Assembly (NCBI GenBank): GCA_012934845.2
Contig: WNNJ02000747.1
Coordinates: 109,395 to 173,394 of the forward strand
Reading direction: 5' to 3'
DNA: 64,000 nucleotides
Origin: Pomphorhynchus laevis
Lineage: Eukaryota > Acanthocephala > Palaeacanthocephala > Echinorhynchida > Pomphorhynchidae
The notes under the pieces were generated by a model. The model had not been told where the DNA came from. It searched no databases and saw nothing but the letters and a program-made list of their open reading frames with translations. Positions 43,868 to 55,439 of this stretch are shown piece by piece. How positions within the stretch are numbered: position 1 is the first letter of the stretch; each line of letters opens with the position of its first letter. Both the position numbers and the translations under genes were made by a program.

Positions 43868-44212
43868 TCATATTAATCTCATATGTTTATGAAATATAGT
43901 TTGACTATTATGCTGTATATTATATATGTGTTGCCTAAACCTAGTTTTTAACATTTGATATGTTTTTCCTATATATTGCAATCCACATGTGCATTGTATA
44001 AGATACACTACACCTGCGGTATTGCAGTTACAATTATTATTAATATTTAATGAAAAACATTTGTTTGTCGTATTACTTACGATACAATTATTATTATTTA
44101 TAACATCACAAACTATACAATTTTTTCTGTTACATTTAAAAGATCTAAAATTGAAATCATTAGTACTTACGTATTTTTCCAATATGGTTGAGTACATGTA
44201 ACTTAAAGTCAT
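43868..44212 (-). CDS. Naiad Cys-rich N-terminus and GIY-YIG endonuclease, copy B
   Basis: 114 residues: Cys-rich part (KCNRKNCIVCDV, then NCNCN) followed by the GIY-YIG core (GVVYLIQCTCGLQYIGKT, RFRQHIYNIQH). The frame is cut by one in-frame stop; copy A reads on through the equivalent place. The N-terminal position of this nuclease, ahead of the RT, defines the Naiad group; canonical Penelopes carry it at the C-terminus. Confidence 0.82.
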   Translation of the reverse strand: MTLSYMYSTILEKYVSTNDFNFRSFKCNRKNCIVCDVINNNNCIVSNTTNKCFSLNINNNCNCNTAGVVYLIQCTCGLQYIGKTYQMLKTRFRQHIYNIQHNSQTIFHKHMRLI

Positions 44213-44639
44213 AATTTTTAACGTTGCTTTTTCGGTGTCGCCACCTAGTTTAGTTGACTCATACTAAACTTACAACTGGCCATCCAGCAGCATCTGACAG
44301 GGGGCTGCCCTGCTTAAGGCGTTTGCAGGCTGGAACAAGATCTATAAAGATCTACCACCTTCACTCCACGCTCTATGCGACCTAGCTATTGGCCATTACC
44401 TGGTCTCTTAAACGTGATCACGTGAAGCAGTTTACATTTTAAAGTGTAAACACCTTGGGATGCAAACTTCTCCCTTTTTTAAGAATTAATAATTCAAAAG
44501 GATTAATAATTTAACAGAATTAATAATTTAAAGGCAAAATAGTATTGTGAGACATTAATGTGGACTAAACAAAATAGCAAGAATACAAAATAGTAAATAG
44601 TGGATATAAAAGTAGTCGTAAATGATTGTAAGAATATTC

Positions 44640-45315
44640 AATGGCATCTTCGAAAAAAGGTTACCCGAACACCATTCTCTAAAATATTATTATTTTTAGT
44701 CAGGAAGTCAGCACTTCTGCAAAATTCTCAGGGAGGTTTAAGTCACTTATAAGATCATTCAACTCTATTTGGAAGCACAACTAAGGCGTAGTATCAACTG
44801 AAAATTCTTCATCTTTGTCGACATCTTTACGTGAGAAATCTTCGTCGCTTGAGGATAAACTTAGCTAAGGCAAGACACTGAATGCTAGGAACAGGTAGCT
44901 CTTCGCTGTGTTGAATCGGTCTATTCGCTGAAGCAAGATTAGGATATATAAGCGTTTGTTGGTTGTTTCGGTTAACACCATTTAAATTGTGAGCACAAAA
45001 ATACCAGTTGTCCCCATGATTGTTGGGTTCCCGCCAAACTATCAGTATAGTAAACCTCATACTTTTTCTAGTCCCTTTTGTCCATTATCGCAAATGTTCT
45101 GTACACTGTTTGCAGATACTATGTGGTGCCCAATGTTTTTCCTGATATCTCAGCTTGACCCCAAAATATGCCAAATATGCTCTTTCAACAAAATCAGTGA
45201 TGTTCAATCTGTTTTCAACTAATGTATATTCTCCACAAAAATAGCAATACACGTTCGGAGAATTGACACAACCCCTCGTGATGCAATCTGCCTCGTTGTA
45301 TATTGATTTGTACAA
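44640..45315 (-). pseudogene. Broken Cys-rich protein of a multi-copy arthropod family
   Basis: Minus-strand frames contain YCYFCGEYTLVENRLNITDF, FGVKLRYQEKHWAPHSICKQ, VWREPNNHGDNWYFCAHNLN, YPNLASANRPIQHSEELPVP and farther on CFQIELNDLISDLNLPENFA. I know this arrangement (two CxxC pairs, the WREP-NH block, a YPN-x-x-S-A-x-RP-x-x-H block and an ELNDL-RDLNL tail) from uncharacterised multi-copy proteins in arthropods and other invertebrates. Function is unknown; the copy number suggests transposon carriage. This copy has a few breaks and is probably dead. Confidence 0.55.
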
Positions 45316-46389
45316 AATCTAAAAAGAATAAAACAAAATTGAAATACGATAAAGGACAAAATGTTGTTCATACAAGAATGTTCAATAAATTAAAAAAATT
45401 GAACTGATAGACCAAAATAAAGGGTATTTTTGGATTCAGGGGAATTACTGTTGACCAGTGTAATCTATGCCACACTCGACGCTGTTTTAGAGGTAAAAAT
45501 GTCTGTTCAAGACGTATTTTGCACTTAAAATTTATCATCAAAAATCTCATAAGTATATCTTTACGACATCCTGTTTTAACGGTATTCTGATAGGCACGCT
45601 GTGGTGCGAACAGTCTGCAAATCAGTACTATTTAATTGTTTTTTGTTATATTTAATACAACTATTTCCAATAGTTTTGTTCACTACTCTCAGTTTTCCAA
45701 GGTGCGTGAAAATTGTGTACGAAACTGCTCATCATGAATATGACCTTTGAATATCAATTTAATTGAGTACAGTTTCTTATCGTTTCATAAAGTTTTTGTA
45801 GATTGTTCATTAAAGTTGCATTGGCGAAGTCAAGTTGATTCACTACAGTTCCACAAATTTAATCTTAGATTCCTTCAATAATTCAAATATAGTATGCGGA
45901 TAACGTTAATTTTGTAGAATATGTTTATCAGTTGAACAATGTTTGGAAAATACTCGAAATATTCGAACCGAAATATGTCAACAATGTAAACCGGAAAGAC
46001 AAAGATTTTACTTCATAAGCGGAATCTCAACAAAATCCGAGATTTGGGGCAAAATCAGCAAAAGTTGTAATATAAATACTAGGATCGCTAATATAAAACG
46101 AATCAAGGATTATAAGCATTATTAAAGATAGGAATAATGCTTGGGCATGTACGCTTAGGCGATTGATCGATTCATGTATGTATGATTAACATGATCATAT
46201 TCTGTCTTAAGTCATTCCTTACAATGGAAGTGAATGTATAGGTTAAAGACTTCAAAAATGAGAATAAAATATGAAAGATATAAAATATACTATTCAAGAC
46301 TTCTTAGATGCGATTATGCGAGTGAACATCGAAGAAAATATAAAATGTTACTCTTTATGTCATTCCAAATTGGGTTGCTTTAAAATAAT
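45316..46389. other. Intergenic stretch
   Basis: No supported gene or repeat border. Confidence 0.4.
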
Positions 46390-46800
46390 CAATCTAGAGT
46401 TCTTAGCAAATATTGCATACGAGAGATGACAGGGAAATAGCGAAGTAGAGGATTTAGATTTAGCCTTCTCCACGGACGGTAGAAAATAGTTTGCTGAAGT
46501 TTGATTGTTAACAATATTGAGGCTATGTGTAACGAGGAAGTAATCAGCGATACCTGGGTCACATATTGAGCAGGATGGAGACAATTTAAAGTGAGACGGA
46601 ATTGCGATGATATCAAGAGAACCCCATTGACATGCATGGGCTTGGATTTGACTCCATTATAGTTGTAGTCGGAAAAGAAAGAAACAAATATTTCAGTGCC
46701 CGGGTGAGAAGGGCTTTCAAGACGATTATTAAAATCGCTTAGAACAAGACGTGATGAATGGAAATTGATCATTGAGAAAAGACGTCCGAAAGTTATAGTA
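46390..46800 (-). mobile_element. L2-like LINE endonuclease fragment
   Basis: Minus-strand frames read LVLSDFNNRLESPSHPGTEI (the GDFN block) and DPGIADYFLVTHSLNI (equivalent to DPGLSDHFLVT in the LINE at 49988), so this is the APE endonuclease C-terminal half. Two frames, 5'- and 3'-truncated. Confidence 0.65.
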
Positions 46801-47879
46801 AAAATAAGTTGGTTGGCGGAGTCAAGTAGTAGAAAAAGTAGAATTTATATATTAAAAGACATTGGAAAATGATAAAAAGCAACAACACATCCGTGATTGG
46901 ATTCCAAGTTATGAGGTATCGTGAGATATTTTAAAATCACTGCCCTTTTAATATTACACTATCTTGTGTTTAAACATAGCGTCAAATTTTATAGCAAAAA
47001 TAATAGATTAGGCTGTTAATTACGAATCTTAAATTGCTATTTTCTGCAACTATTTGAGCTTTAAAAGATGAAGTTAATTTCGCACGATCTTTTCATTTCT
47101 ACTAAAAACTTGATCATTGACATAAATACATAAGTTAAATATATAGGCTTATTAAGAAAAATACGATAATAATAGATGGTAGGCCAAATTTGATGAATGT
47201 CATTTGGAAGATTCTTGAATATGTTATGACTCCTATATTACATGCACAGGTGTTCAAATTAGACGAAATTCTTGCCCGGAAATAGAATCGTAATAACTTT
47301 CGATCGAGCTTATAACAAGCCCGATCGAAAATAATAATTTTCAAATTATGCGCGTCGGACATCAACTTACCTTCAGGTTCAAACGCTTTCTCCAAAGTCA
47401 GTATTTAAATTTGTCAGAGACTTCACGCCTTGTGGAAAGTTTAATTTCAATATAGTTAAAAAATAGATTTATTTTTAAGTGACAACGAGCTTTACAACGA
47501 GCTTCACTATATAATACACATAACGTTCACTTAAACTTATCAACGAAATTCAATTACCACTTGTTGATCAATAGTAGTAGCCCAAAATGCAAATCAGGCT
47601 CCAATTGCATTAGAGCCTAATTTTTATAATCATAATAAAATATTAATATTGTATTCCATTATTATTCCAATATATGGAATAATAATAGTTTGAAATTCTA
47701 AGCTGCTAACAAAAAACCATTTACAATTAATATACACATAAATACAAGATTAATATACACAATGGACTTTCTTGGCTGTTAAATTAACTACTTACAATTA
47801 CAACTATATTACTACGATTACTACGATTACAACGTTTACAATGATTACATCGATAACAACGATTACTTCAACGGAGTTA
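46801..47879. other. Intergenic stretch before the LINE
   Basis: A consensus donor (AAG|GTAAGT) on the minus strand at about 47368 is not accompanied by a convincing exon. Immediately before the LINE, 47790-47870 is a CGATTAC/ACAACGATTAC-rich short repeat. Confidence 0.35.
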
Positions 47880-47996
47880 AAAAGTCTTGGTTTCTAATAA
47901 ACATACATTCCAGATTATTCCTGTCAGTTTCAGATTATTCCTGTCAGTTCCGCTCGCTACGCTCGCGGATTGAGCTCAATCTATCATTAAAAGGTC

Positions 47997-49325
47997 ATGC
48001 CTAAAAAAGCGCGATCTCAGATCCCTGTTCCTGATCAAGAATATTCCACATCAGAATGCAATGATGGTTATACCAGCTTTGAAGTTGGATGCGATTCCAA
48101 AGATTGCGATGTATGGACACTTGTTCGTGTTAAAATATCCGACCACTCGGTGTATAAACGTAAACATTTCATTTGCGGTTTTTGTACATCAGTACGACTG
48201 CTACAGTTATCCTGCTCATCTACTTCTGTATCACACACGACCACTCAGACCAATGCTGTTTTAGATGTTTCCCTCGCATCAACACCTGACTTCGCATCAT
48301 ATAATCCCATTATTGAACCTACTCTCTCTCACACACTCCTCGTTCAAATACGTACCAAATTTCTATTAATCTTTCTCATTCTAACAATGCTAACGGTAAA
48401 GCTTTTCATCTCGTACCTCCTCTTTCCTATTCCTCCCCCAATCTAAATAAATCTCAAACTTCTTTATTCTCCTCACTTACTCCTTACTCGACCTCCCCTG
48501 TATCACCTCTCAATAATTTACACCCTTCCATCAAAATCATTTCCAGTAACATTTCCGATCAACTGATTCAACACTCCATTCCTGTCACTCATGCCCCAAC
48601 CTATTTTAATTCTCCTTACTCTACCTCCCACGTAACACTTCCAAATAATTTACATCCTTCATTTAAAATCATATCCAGTCACATCTCTGATCAACCGATT
48701 CAACACCCCGCTCCTGTCACACTTGCTTCAACCAATATTAATTCTTTATCAAGCACCCCTGTCATTTCCACTTCTATCTGCTCATCTACCTCGACTCCTA
48801 CCAGCTCTGTCCGTCCACCACTTCCACGAAATCGTTTTCCTTCGCGCGATCGCTGTATAATCATATCAAACTTAATAGCTTTCTGAATCTGCTTCTCCAC
48901 AATCTCGCCTCGATGATGATGTATCTGCTTTCAGGTCTATCCTAGCAACCATTCTTCCTGATGATAACCCATCACTCTTCAATAATATCGCTCCTGTATC
49001 CTTTATTCGTTTAAACAAATCCACTAAATCCAATCATCTCAGTCCTCCACTCTTAAAAATCGTTTTCCGACATAGTTCACATGCCTCTTCGGTACTCTCC
49101 CAACGTTTTAAACTTCTTACCACTTCATCTACTTGCCGTATCTTTCCTGACCGCTCCCCTTCTGATATTGCCCAGCTCAATTTAGCTCGCATTGAAAAAC
49201 ATCGACGTGAAACAAACAGCGAGTCATCCTTATCTATACGTAAAATCAACGGAAATTTTCACGTTCTTCACACAAGGCCAAAAATTCGATGGCGTCCCAT
49301 CTCTCCCCCTTGTCTTCTTCGCTAG
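47997..49325 (+). pseudogene. LINE ORF1 with PHD-like zinc finger
   Basis: The frame opens MPKKARSQIPVPDQEYST and has a Cys pattern CNDGYTSFEVGCDSKDCDVW ... HFICGFC, a PHD-like finger as known from ORF1 of CR1/L2-group LINEs. A long Ser/Thr/Pro-rich linker follows in another frame (48380-48884), then a basic region with SDIAQLNLARIEKHRRETNS near 49163-49222. At least two frameshifts or stops. Expected role: RNA binding. Confidence 0.65.
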
Positions 49326-49355
49326 TCGATCTCGCTCCTAAGCATACTTTTCGTC

Positions 49356-50839
49356 TTGAGTCTATTCAATACTCGCTTCATTCTTCATAAAGCTGGTATG
49401 CTTCTCGATATCGTCGATCAATTATCTATCGATATTCTCTGCATTACCGAATCCTGGCACTCTGACTCCGACGATCTTGCTATTCGTCGTCTATGTCGCT
49501 CTGGTTGTTCTCTAGTTGAATCAGCTCGTCAAATTACATCTCATACATCTACTGCGTCTAACTATGCCGGTATTGTTGCCATTGCTCGTCACCCAATGTC
49601 TTTACGTAAAATCAACGTTAACATCTGTTACACTTCGTTCGAATTACTCATATGCAGATTATCAACGCCTTTCCCTCTGGAACTTGTGATTGTATACCGT
49701 CCAGGTTCAGTTGCCCCATCACGTATCTTCTTTAACGACCTTGCAGATCTAATGTCTCACTGTTCATTGTCTTATACTCCTTCTTTTGTTCTCGGTGACT
49801 TACTCCTTCTTTTGTTCTCGGTGACTTTAACATTCGTCTTGATCGCCCGTCTGACTCTGACTCTATCACTTTAACTAATCTTTTTTCTGATTTTAACTAT
49901 AAATTACTTTCAACAAGCCCAACTCATATTCTCGGCGGTGCTCTCGACATCATTGCTGTTCCTAACTGCTTCAATGACTATACCTCCTTGTCAATTACTG
50001 ATCCTGGTTTGTCCGATCATTTCCTTGTTACTCTTACTCTTACTCGTCCCCATCCTCCTTCTCCGCCTTTACCTTTATCTACACCAAGTCGACCCTGGAA
50101 GCTTCTCGATATCCCTGTTCTCTGCACAGCCTTACTTAATTCTTCACTCTTTTCACTTCCTCTTAGCTATCTCTCTCCCGATGATCTCTGTATTCTGTTT
50201 GATTCTGAACTTACGTCGATCCTCAATAATCTTCTGCCTAGTCGACTTCGACGTTCCCAGCGCTTGCGCCATGCTCCCTGGTTCGATTCTGACTGTAGTC
50301 TTTCTAAGCGTCGACTCCGTCACTCTTTTCGTATGTATAAACGCTTTCTTAAACGTTCACCCAACTCACTCCCTCCAAATCTTCGTGATTCCTACTTTTC
50401 TCAACGCCGTTCACATCTCATTCTTATACGTACTAAACGTACTCTCTTTTGGCGAAATCAACTCGAGTCATCTTCCAACTCGAAATCTCATTGGAAAATC
50501 TTAAACTCAATTCTTTCACGATCATCTACCCCTTGTAATATAAATCCTGATGAATTTTCTTCTTATCTACAAGCTAAGCTATCTAATTTACTTTTCCTAC
50601 TACCCATATCCCCCTTGTACTCACTCTTATCTTTAAATACTTCCCTCCCAGAACTATTCCACCTTCTTCCCGTTTCGTCTGATGAAGTTTCTTCGGTTCT
50701 GCTGTCATTACCTAATAAAACCTCTCCTTCTGACCCAATTCCCACTCACTTGCTTAAAAATATCTGCTCCTTTATCTTACCCTTCCTAACCACATTGTTC
50801 AACTCGTCCATCCGTAGCCGTACATTTCCTTCCATCTGA
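49356..50839 (+). pseudogene. LINE ORF2: APE endonuclease and linker
   Basis: First frame: VDQLSIDILCITESWHSDSD (with the catalytic Glu), SNYAGIVAIARHPM, LELVIVYRPGS and SFVLGD. A 26-bp tandem duplication (TTACTCCTTCTTTTGTTCTC plus GGTGAC, at about 49773-49825) shifts the frame; the second frame resumes through SITDPGLSDHFLVTLTL into the linker up to RT block 1. Copy 60480-64000 lacks the duplication, so it is specific to this copy. Confidence 0.8.
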
Positions 50840-50998
50840 AAATGCGCCACTGTTCGTCCTCTCATCAAAAAAGCAATCTCTCGACTCCTCACTACCATCT
50901 AATCGTCGTACCGTCCTATTTCACTTCTCCTAACCCTCTCTAAACACCTTGAGCGTCTCGTTCTTAAGCAAGTTAATCCATATCTCTTATCCTCCAAC

Positions 50999-52231
50999 TT
51001 GTTCCCTCCATCCCAAGCCGCTTTTCGCTCTAATCACTCCACTGAAATTGCCTGTCTTAAAGTTTATAATGACTTACTCATCTTGCACGATCATAAATTA
51101 TGTAGTGTCATAGTTTCTCTTGATCTATCGTCTGCTTTTGACATCGTCGATCACTTGATTCTTCTCCATCGCCTTCGTCATGATTATGGCTTCTCTTTAC
51201 CCACTGTATCATGGTTTTCTTCATATCTATCAAACCGTACATTTCGCGTATATTCTAACTCTTCTCTCTCCCATCCTTCGTCCATTCCGTCCGGTGTTCT
51301 ACAAGGCTCCGTATTAGGCCCTAAACTTTTCTCTCTTCTTCTTGCTGATTTGTCTTTGATTTCTCATAAATTTAACTTCCATGTTATGCAATATGCTGAT
51401 GACATTCTCATCTATGCTCATGCACCTGTTTATCGTATTCACGATCTTAGTGTTTCCGCTTCGGACTGTCTTGTCTCAATTTCCAATCATCTTTCTTCCC
51501 TTCGCCTTTCTCTGAATCCTGATAAATCCAAAATTATGTGGATCCTACCTCGACGCCTCGGCTTCGAACCTCCCTCCGTATCATTAAATTCTACAATTCT
51601 TCCTATCGTTGATAATCTCGTTTTCCTAGGCTTCCATTTTGACAACCGACTTTCACTTAAACCTTTCGTTAGAGATAAAGTACGCTCATCTACCTTGATA
51701 CTCCGTAACCTCCGTCAAGTTCGTAGATTGATCGATTTCCCTTCTTGTATGACTCTCATATCATCTCTCCTTTTTTCTAGACTCGATTATTGTCTTAGTC
51801 TATTGTCCAACTCACCTAAATCCACTCTTCTTCCCCTACAACGCATCGTCAACGCAGTTGCCCGAATTCTCCTCCGTCTTCGTCGTTTTGATCATACATC
51901 GTACCATCTTGCTTCTCTCGATTTGCCTACAATTTATTGTCGTGTTCAAATTCGTCTTCTTCTCGTTGCTTTCTGCCTTGTAACTTTTCATACCCCTTCA
52001 TTTCTCAACCTTCCTTTTCTTGATAATTCTCGTCCTGTTTACTGTTCCTTGCGTTCCTGTAATTCCCTTCTTTTACATGTCCCAAACTACTCTACCTCCT
52101 TTGGACTCCGCTCCTTCATTGTGGCTGCTCCTCTATCGTGGAATCATCTGCCCATTCATATACGCCAATCAACTTCCCTGCAGTGCTTCAAACGACAAAT
52201 CCGATCCCATTTTAACAATTTATCTGCTTGA
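50999..52231 (+). pseudogene. LINE ORF2: reverse transcriptase
   Basis: 410-residue open frame with AAFRSNHSTEIACLKVYND, VSLDLSSAFDIVDHLILLHR, PSGVLQGSVLGPKLFSLLLA, FHVMQYADDILIYAHAP (catalytic YADD), LRLSLNPDKSKIMWI and a C-terminal region ending WNHLPIHIRQSTSLQCFKRQ. RT blocks 0-1 lie upstream in broken frames (50840-50998). FDIVDH and the C-terminal WN-LP block are typical of the L2/CR1 group. Confidence 0.85.
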
Positions 52232-52439
52232 CTTTTTCATTTTTGTTTGTGGACTTGTAAGCGTACAGCTTGTACGCATTTGCCACATTAAATAAATTTG
52301 TATTATTTGTATTAGCATCGTTACTATTCGCTTGTCAATCTCGAAGAAGCTTATTATCAAATCGATATTATTATTCCAATACATACCAAAGCCAAAAGGC
52401 TTTTCAGGCAGAGTCCAAAAAAGAATAAAAGCAAATAGT

Positions 52440-53398
52440 CAGTCAATGTAGCTAATTAGGGTATTCCAGTGGTAGTGTTGAATGGCGGCATTGTTCACGT
52501 ATCCATTTGTAGCATCGTGATTTAAACGTTCTCAAACTGGGGGCTGCAACGACTTCCTCAGGCAATGAATTCCACATGTTAATTCCTCTCCTCTAGAGTC
52601 TATACACTTTTGGTAATCTGTTAAATCCAAATTTATACAAGACTGCCATGTCCCCGCAACTTACCTACCCGCCTAGTGATTACATCGGTGGGATAACCCA
52701 CCGCATCATTCGACATATACCATAGACATAGCATTTCAAAGGATAAGAACCTCTCACGTACCGACAACATCCCAATACGACTTAGACTACATAATAGTCA
52801 ATACCACTTCAGCCAATACATAGCCTCGATCCGCGCCTAAGAATAGACTCCAGGTCTAATAGTTCTTGCTTAGTGACAGGTAAACAAGCCTGAATGCAGT
52901 ACTCCAAGTGTGGCCTGATGAGGGAGATGAATAACCTCTTGAACATATGACAGCTTAACCTTATGAATGCAGTTTAATACAATATAACGACCTAGTAGCT
53001 TTACCTAGAAAGAAGTCGGTGTTCAACTTTGTTTTCAAGGATCGATGGACAATAATCCCTAAATCCTTATGATGAGACACTTCCTTTAAGACAATATCTC
53101 CAATATAGTACCTTAGAGTTTCAATCGGGCGATCTAGTTGCATGAGGACACATTTATCAACATTCAACCGTAGTCCGGTAGAATCGCACCACTTGATCAG
53201 GGAGTTTAGATCATTTTGTAACGATACTCGATCAGCAGGATTTCTAATGATCGAACAAATCTTTAGATCGTCTGCAAACGCTAGATGAGAGCATGATAAG
53301 CGGAGTAGCAGATCATTAATGAAGATTATAAAGAGCAGTGGGCCAAGGACTGATCTCTGCGGTACGCCAGAATTAACATTCACCGAATAAGAAAACAC
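52440..53398 (-). mobile_element. CR1-like LINE fragment (second family)
   Basis: Minus-strand frame 53398-52961 has VNSGVPQRSVLGPLLFIIFI, HLAFADDLKICSIIR (FADD catalytic block), LIKWCDSTGLRLNVDKCVLM and EVSHHKDLGIIVHRSL. Farther down (about 52580-52440) another frame ends with WNSLPEEVVAAPSLRTFKSR, the family C-terminus. 5'-truncated inside the RT. A different LINE from the L2-like copies. Confidence 0.8.
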
Positions 53399-53989
53399 AC
53401 CCTCGTGTGTTTTCTAAATTGTTTTTATAAATTTAAATACGAGGTATTTAAATTTATTTTATCGACAATAGTTAATTTATTATTAATAAAAAATATTTTG
53501 ATATATTTTGAGCAAACATTATTACAGCAATAATATTGCAATATGATATAACAACATTAGCAATATAATATTAATATAAATATAATATTATAATATTTAC
53601 TTTTTATAATATATGAGTTTGCAAAAACTTTTATTATAAACAGCTGTCATCATAAATTATCTTTTCGCTGAAATATATTTTAGCATTTTATGCTACAAGC
53701 GGAAGTTAAGTCAACAACCTTATTGTAAATATCGTCTTTTATTTCGCCTTTTACTTATTTAGCTTATTTTGTTTTTATTCCACACTGTCTTGCAAAAAGG
53801 AGACAAAAATTTATAAATAACGCAAATATGGTTTATTAAATATTTAGTAGAAAGAAATTGGGCGATAAACGAGGTATTTACATTTATTTAATGAATATTC
53901 TAATGAAACTGCATTTATCTTTAAATCTACAAAGAAACAATTAAAATTTAGGAATTGCAATGTAATTTAAAAAGAACAAAAATAGAAAG
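53399..53989. other. AT-rich intergenic stretch
   Basis: Nothing supported. Confidence 0.4.
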
Positions 53990-55390
53990 CCAATGCTCCG
54001 TGAACTACGCCTATCTTATTATAAATGGATCTAGTGGTAATATGAGAATAGTATCAGGCTTATTGTTATCAAATATGTGACACTGTTTCTGGACGAAATC
54101 CTCATAAATTAGTCGTCTACAATACACTCTCTTTGCGCACTTGTCGTTCGTTGACAAAATCAATGACGTGGTTCATTCTAATGCTATGTTCAACAAAGAC
54201 GCATACTTTTTTCGATTGTTTGTATTTTCGCGGTGCTGGAAAACTGATGTCCAACGGTTTTCCAGTTTGTCATATTAGACATTATCATATGATTTACAGG
54301 GTATCATATAAACTAAACGCTGTGTGCTTTTTGAAGGCTTACTTTTAAACAAATTAGCAAATCGAGACATTCTTTTATTAAAGAGTACGACGTTGTGATG
54401 ATTCTGTAGAGTAACTTAAGAAATTTCTTTGGATATACTCTTGACTAGCTAACCTAGATAAGGAATTTTAATGAACGGTCCTGAAGCCTTAAGACAAGAA
54501 ATTGTTTGTGATGTAAAGTAAAATGATTTGCGTATGATATCGTTTGGAAATAGAGCATTCTTAAGGAGATTCGCAATAAATCTATATTCGGTTTTTTTTT
54601 CAACTGTACTGATGAACAAAGCTTATCACTTCTTTTGAATAAAGACAACCAATGCTATTTTCCATGCTAGTGGGACGTAAGACAACCAAGAAACAATGTC
54701 ATATGGCACTCAAGGCTTACTGTACACTGAAATTTAAAAAAGCTATCACCATATATATGTAAGATCAAATCAAGAAATGCAATACATTCATCATTTATGA
54801 GTTTAATCTCCCATTGAATTGTAGGATCTTGAGCGTTGGGAAAGTTCTCGATGGAGGTTACTGACAAAGGTTGATTTATTACAATAAATGTGTAATCAAC
54901 GTACCGAAGTCATTTACGAAGCTGTGGGATACTTATAAAGATATCTTCCTCGCAATGTCTCATGCACACTTTTGCGAGCGATGGCATCAATGAAATCCCC
55001 ATTACAACTCCTTGTACTTGACCATACATAATATTACTAAATTCGAAGTTGCATCGTTTAATGTATATCGTAAGAAGGTTTGCACCAACCTTGTAAGTTA
55101 CAATGTAAGTAGGTACAACCATATAAGTAGGTTACATATAAATATTGACAATTGCTCAATTGCTCTTCCTGGTCACTATAACCTGAGGGTATATCGAGAT
55201 GGTAGTTGGTGCAGTGGAGGTATATGGATTTGTGTCCGTGGCCACTCATAGAAATGTTATCAAGCATGCTTATGTTGGCGGATTGTATGAGTTCTTGTAT
55301 ATAGAAATGGGGGACGGTGGTTGTCTCTGAGTGAATCTCCGACGCAGACAAGGAATTATATTCCTATCGTGTTGACGAGTTACTGATCGT
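53990..55390 (-). mobile_element. Canonical Penelope-like element remnant (RT plus C-terminal GIY-YIG)
   Basis: Minus-strand frames in order: FSNIMYGQVQGVVMGISLMP (RT block 4, about 55040), a YVD-type catalytic block near 54900, NAQDPTIQWEIKLINDECIA and FLDLILHIYGDSF (about 54850-54730), then a decayed linker and GIY-YIG-derived pieces (near 54150-54330). The nuclease follows the RT, unlike in Naiad. Many breaks, and the RT N-terminus is missing or unreadable. Confidence 0.65.
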
Positions 55391-55439
55391 TTAGCATGTA
55401 GCCTTACTAACAAGTTTAATAAATTTTAATTAAAATCTA

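Larger units (their letters stand above)
41113..44235 (-). mobile_element. Naiad-type Penelope-like element, copy B, nearly complete
   Basis: Minus strand: leader, Cys-rich/GIY-YIG ORF (44212-43868), 755-residue RT ORF (43750-41483), structured 3' segment (41415-41359) and an AT-rich tail ending GTAGACTCAGTTAGCTGATA. Homology with copy A begins at AAAAGCAACGTTAAAAATTA, near 44235. One in-frame stop separates the nuclease and RT frames; otherwise the copy looks whole. Confidence 0.85.
47880..52320 (+). mobile_element. L2/CR1-like LINE, full-length copy with a few breaks
   Basis: Plus strand, in order: 5' leader, ORF1 with PHD-like finger (from 47997), APE endonuclease (from 49356), RT (to 52231), and a short 3' UTR with hairpin GCGTAC-AGCTT-GTACGC (52261-52277) ending in an AATAAATTTGTATTATTTGT-type tail. 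Other copies: 55440-56975, 60480 to the window end, and fragments at 2390, 36367 and 39985. GC content and codon use stand out from the AT-rich surroundings. Confidence 0.85.

Noticed and set aside
47360-47460. Minus-strand exon ending at an AAG|GTAAGT donor
   Set aside because: No open frame with a plausible acceptor or start could be matched to the donor.
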